Below, piece by piece: positions 6,320 through 7,248 of a DNA stretch of 7,248 bases. Under the pieces are notes generated by a model. The model had not been told where the DNA came from and did no database searches. It saw only the letters and a list, made by a program, of their open reading frames with translations. Numbering within the stretch: the stretch's first letter is position 1; every line of letters begins with the position of its first letter. The DNA comes from an uncultured Planctomycetaceae bacterium (GTDB lineage: Bacteria; Planctomycetota; Planctomycetia; Pirellulales; Pirellulaceae): the NCBI GenBank assembly GCA_903927685.1, contig CAIYOB010000521.1:1-7248 (forward strand). Direction: 5' to 3'. The position numbers and the translations under genes were made by a program.

Positions 6320-7248
6320 ATGCACGCCTCAACCAAAGTGAATCGTCAGAACAAGAGTGCCGGCCTGAGCCACAGCGGGACGAGACGCTCGTTCAGCCAA
6401 CGCCTGCCATCGAGTCTGACTCTGTCGCTGTTGAGTGGCGTGTTACTGTGGGCCGCCTTCCCGCCGCTGGGTTGGTGGCCCCTCGCCTGGATCGCTCCCG
6501 TCGGCTGGTTGTGGTTGATCCGGTACGAGCGATTGCCGGGCCGCCAGCCGTATCGGACGCTTGCCTTGACAAGTCTTGTCCATTGGCTGGCCGTCTTGCA
6601 GGGGATCCGCTTGGCCCATCCGGCCCTTTATCTGGGGTGGTTTGCTCTGTCGGCATACCTGGCTGTCTATCCCGTGCTGTTTGTCGTGCTGACTCGAGTC
6701 GCCGTCCAGCGCTGGCGGGCTTCGATTGTCGTGGCCGCGCCGATCGTCTGGACAGGACTGGAACTGGTACGCGGTCATGCCATTACCGGTTTTTCGATGG
6801 CCCTGCTCGGGCATACCCAGACGTCTTGGGGCGACCTGTTGCAGATCGCGGACATTTTCGGGGCCTACGGAGTCAGTTTCGTCGTGATGCTGGTGGCGGC
6901 CGCGGTGGCTCGGATGTTGCCGATCGAGGCCGGGCCCGATCCGTCGGCAGAGGCAAAGTGGACATGGTGGCCCGTAATACCAGGGACCGTGGTATTGGCG
7001 ACCGCACTCGCTTACGGTCGCTATCAAGAGCGTCCGGCTGGCGGCTCGACTCTGCCTGCCCCCGGATTACGAGTGGCCCTGTTACAGGGCTCGTTTGACA
7101 CGATTTTCGAGTTCGATCCCGAACGCGATCGGCGGGTTTTCCGGCACTATCGGGAGCTCAGCGAACAAGCCGTCCAACGGCATCCTGACGTCCAACTGGT
7201 CGTCTGGCCGGAATCCATGTTCAGCGGCGATCTGGGTGAGGTCCTGAT
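6320..7248 (+). CDS. lnt: Apolipoprotein N-acyltransferase, N-terminal part (3'-partial)
   Basis: Lnt adds the third acyl chain to the N-terminal cysteine of lipoproteins in the inner membrane, from the periplasmic side. Translation from the ATG at 6320 gives 309 residues open to the right edge. It is the first ATG after an in-frame TAG at 6290-6292; GAGG at 6305-6308 is a slightly distant ribosome binding site. After a basic tail of about 30 residues come hydrophobic segments near 32-67, 80-127, 135-150, 175-199 and 215-232. The family block [15 protein letters not shown], with LLGHTQTSW and [10 protein letters not shown], sits at 144-189. The nitrilase-like (CN hydrolase) domain begins near 250 ([11 protein letters not shown]). 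LVVWPES places the catalytic Glu at 298, equivalent to E. coli Glu267. The catalytic Lys and Cys lie beyond the window. It is divergent from ccoS. Confidence 0.92.
   Translation, partial: MHASTKVNRQNKSAGLSHSGTRRSFSQRLPSSLTLSLLSGVLLWAAFPPLGWWPLAWIAPVGWLWLIRYERLPGRQPYRTLALTSLVHWLAVLQGIRLAHPALYLGWFALSAYLAVYPVLFVVLTRVAVQRWRASIVVAAPIVWTGLELVRGHAITGFSMALLGHTQTSWGDLLQIADIFGAYGVSFVVMLVAAAVARMLPIEAGPDPSAEAKWTWWPVIPGTVVLATALAYGRYQERPAGGSTLPAPGLRVALLQGSFDTIFEFDPERDRRVFRHYRELSEQAVQRHPDVQLVVWPESMFSGDLGEVL

Noticed and set aside
6073..6336. N-terminal extension of the ccoS frame upstream of 6072
   Set aside because: CcoS family proteins begin right at the MSVIYILLP segment, which has a strong ribosome binding site; the extension would overlap the promoter region and lnt start.
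6196..7098. Plus-strand frame of 300 codons
   Set aside because: It overlaps lnt in another frame; the lnt frame shows membrane segments and family motifs, this one does not.

Overview
The window is GC-rich DNA that looks chromosomal and most likely planctomycete (Pirellulales-like). This is inferred from gene content, not from a marker gene. The clues are a protein with RTX-type repeats and a C-terminal tail typical of planctomycete surface proteins, a CRTAC1/ASPIC-UnbV seven-blade FG-GAP protein, a GAF-PP2C (SpoIIE-type) phosphatase, and long intergenic regions with inverted repeats.

Layout: (1) 3-1886, plus strand, is the 3' part of a large gene whose start lies outside the window. Its first visible residues look like the end of a PEP/pyruvate-binding (PPDK_N-like) domain. 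A long unassigned region, an Ig-like segment and six RTX nonapeptides follow. (2) 1887-2422 has no convincing gene. It holds several hairpins and a 19-bp perfect inverted repeat whose loop carries a 14-bp tandem repeat. (3) 2423-3997, plus strand, encodes a GAF plus SpoIIE-type serine/threonine phosphatase. (4) 4034-4117, plus strand, is a tRNA-Leu(GAG); its promoter overlaps the stop codon of the phosphatase gene. (5) 4157-6072, minus strand, is a two-gene unit: ccoS (51 aa, cbb3 oxidase assembly), then a CRTAC1-family exported protein or lipoprotein, overlapping by 4 bases (GTGA). (6) 6073-6319 is a divergent promoter region. (7) From 6320 to the right edge, plus strand, runs the 5' part of lnt (apolipoprotein N-acyltransferase), cut by the window end before two of its three catalytic residues.

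The phosphatase and tRNA genes converge on the ccoS-CRTAC1 unit, and ccoS diverges from lnt. The genes do not form one obvious pathway. The only functional links visible are weak: CcoS and Lnt are both envelope-assembly factors, and the CRTAC1 protein has a signal peptide with a possible lipobox, so it could be an Lnt substrate. I see no convincing new defence or mobile system. The points most worth following are the domain architecture of the truncated first gene, the tandem-expanded palindrome, the altered phosphatase metal site, and an orphan ccoS coupled to a CRTAC1 gene.
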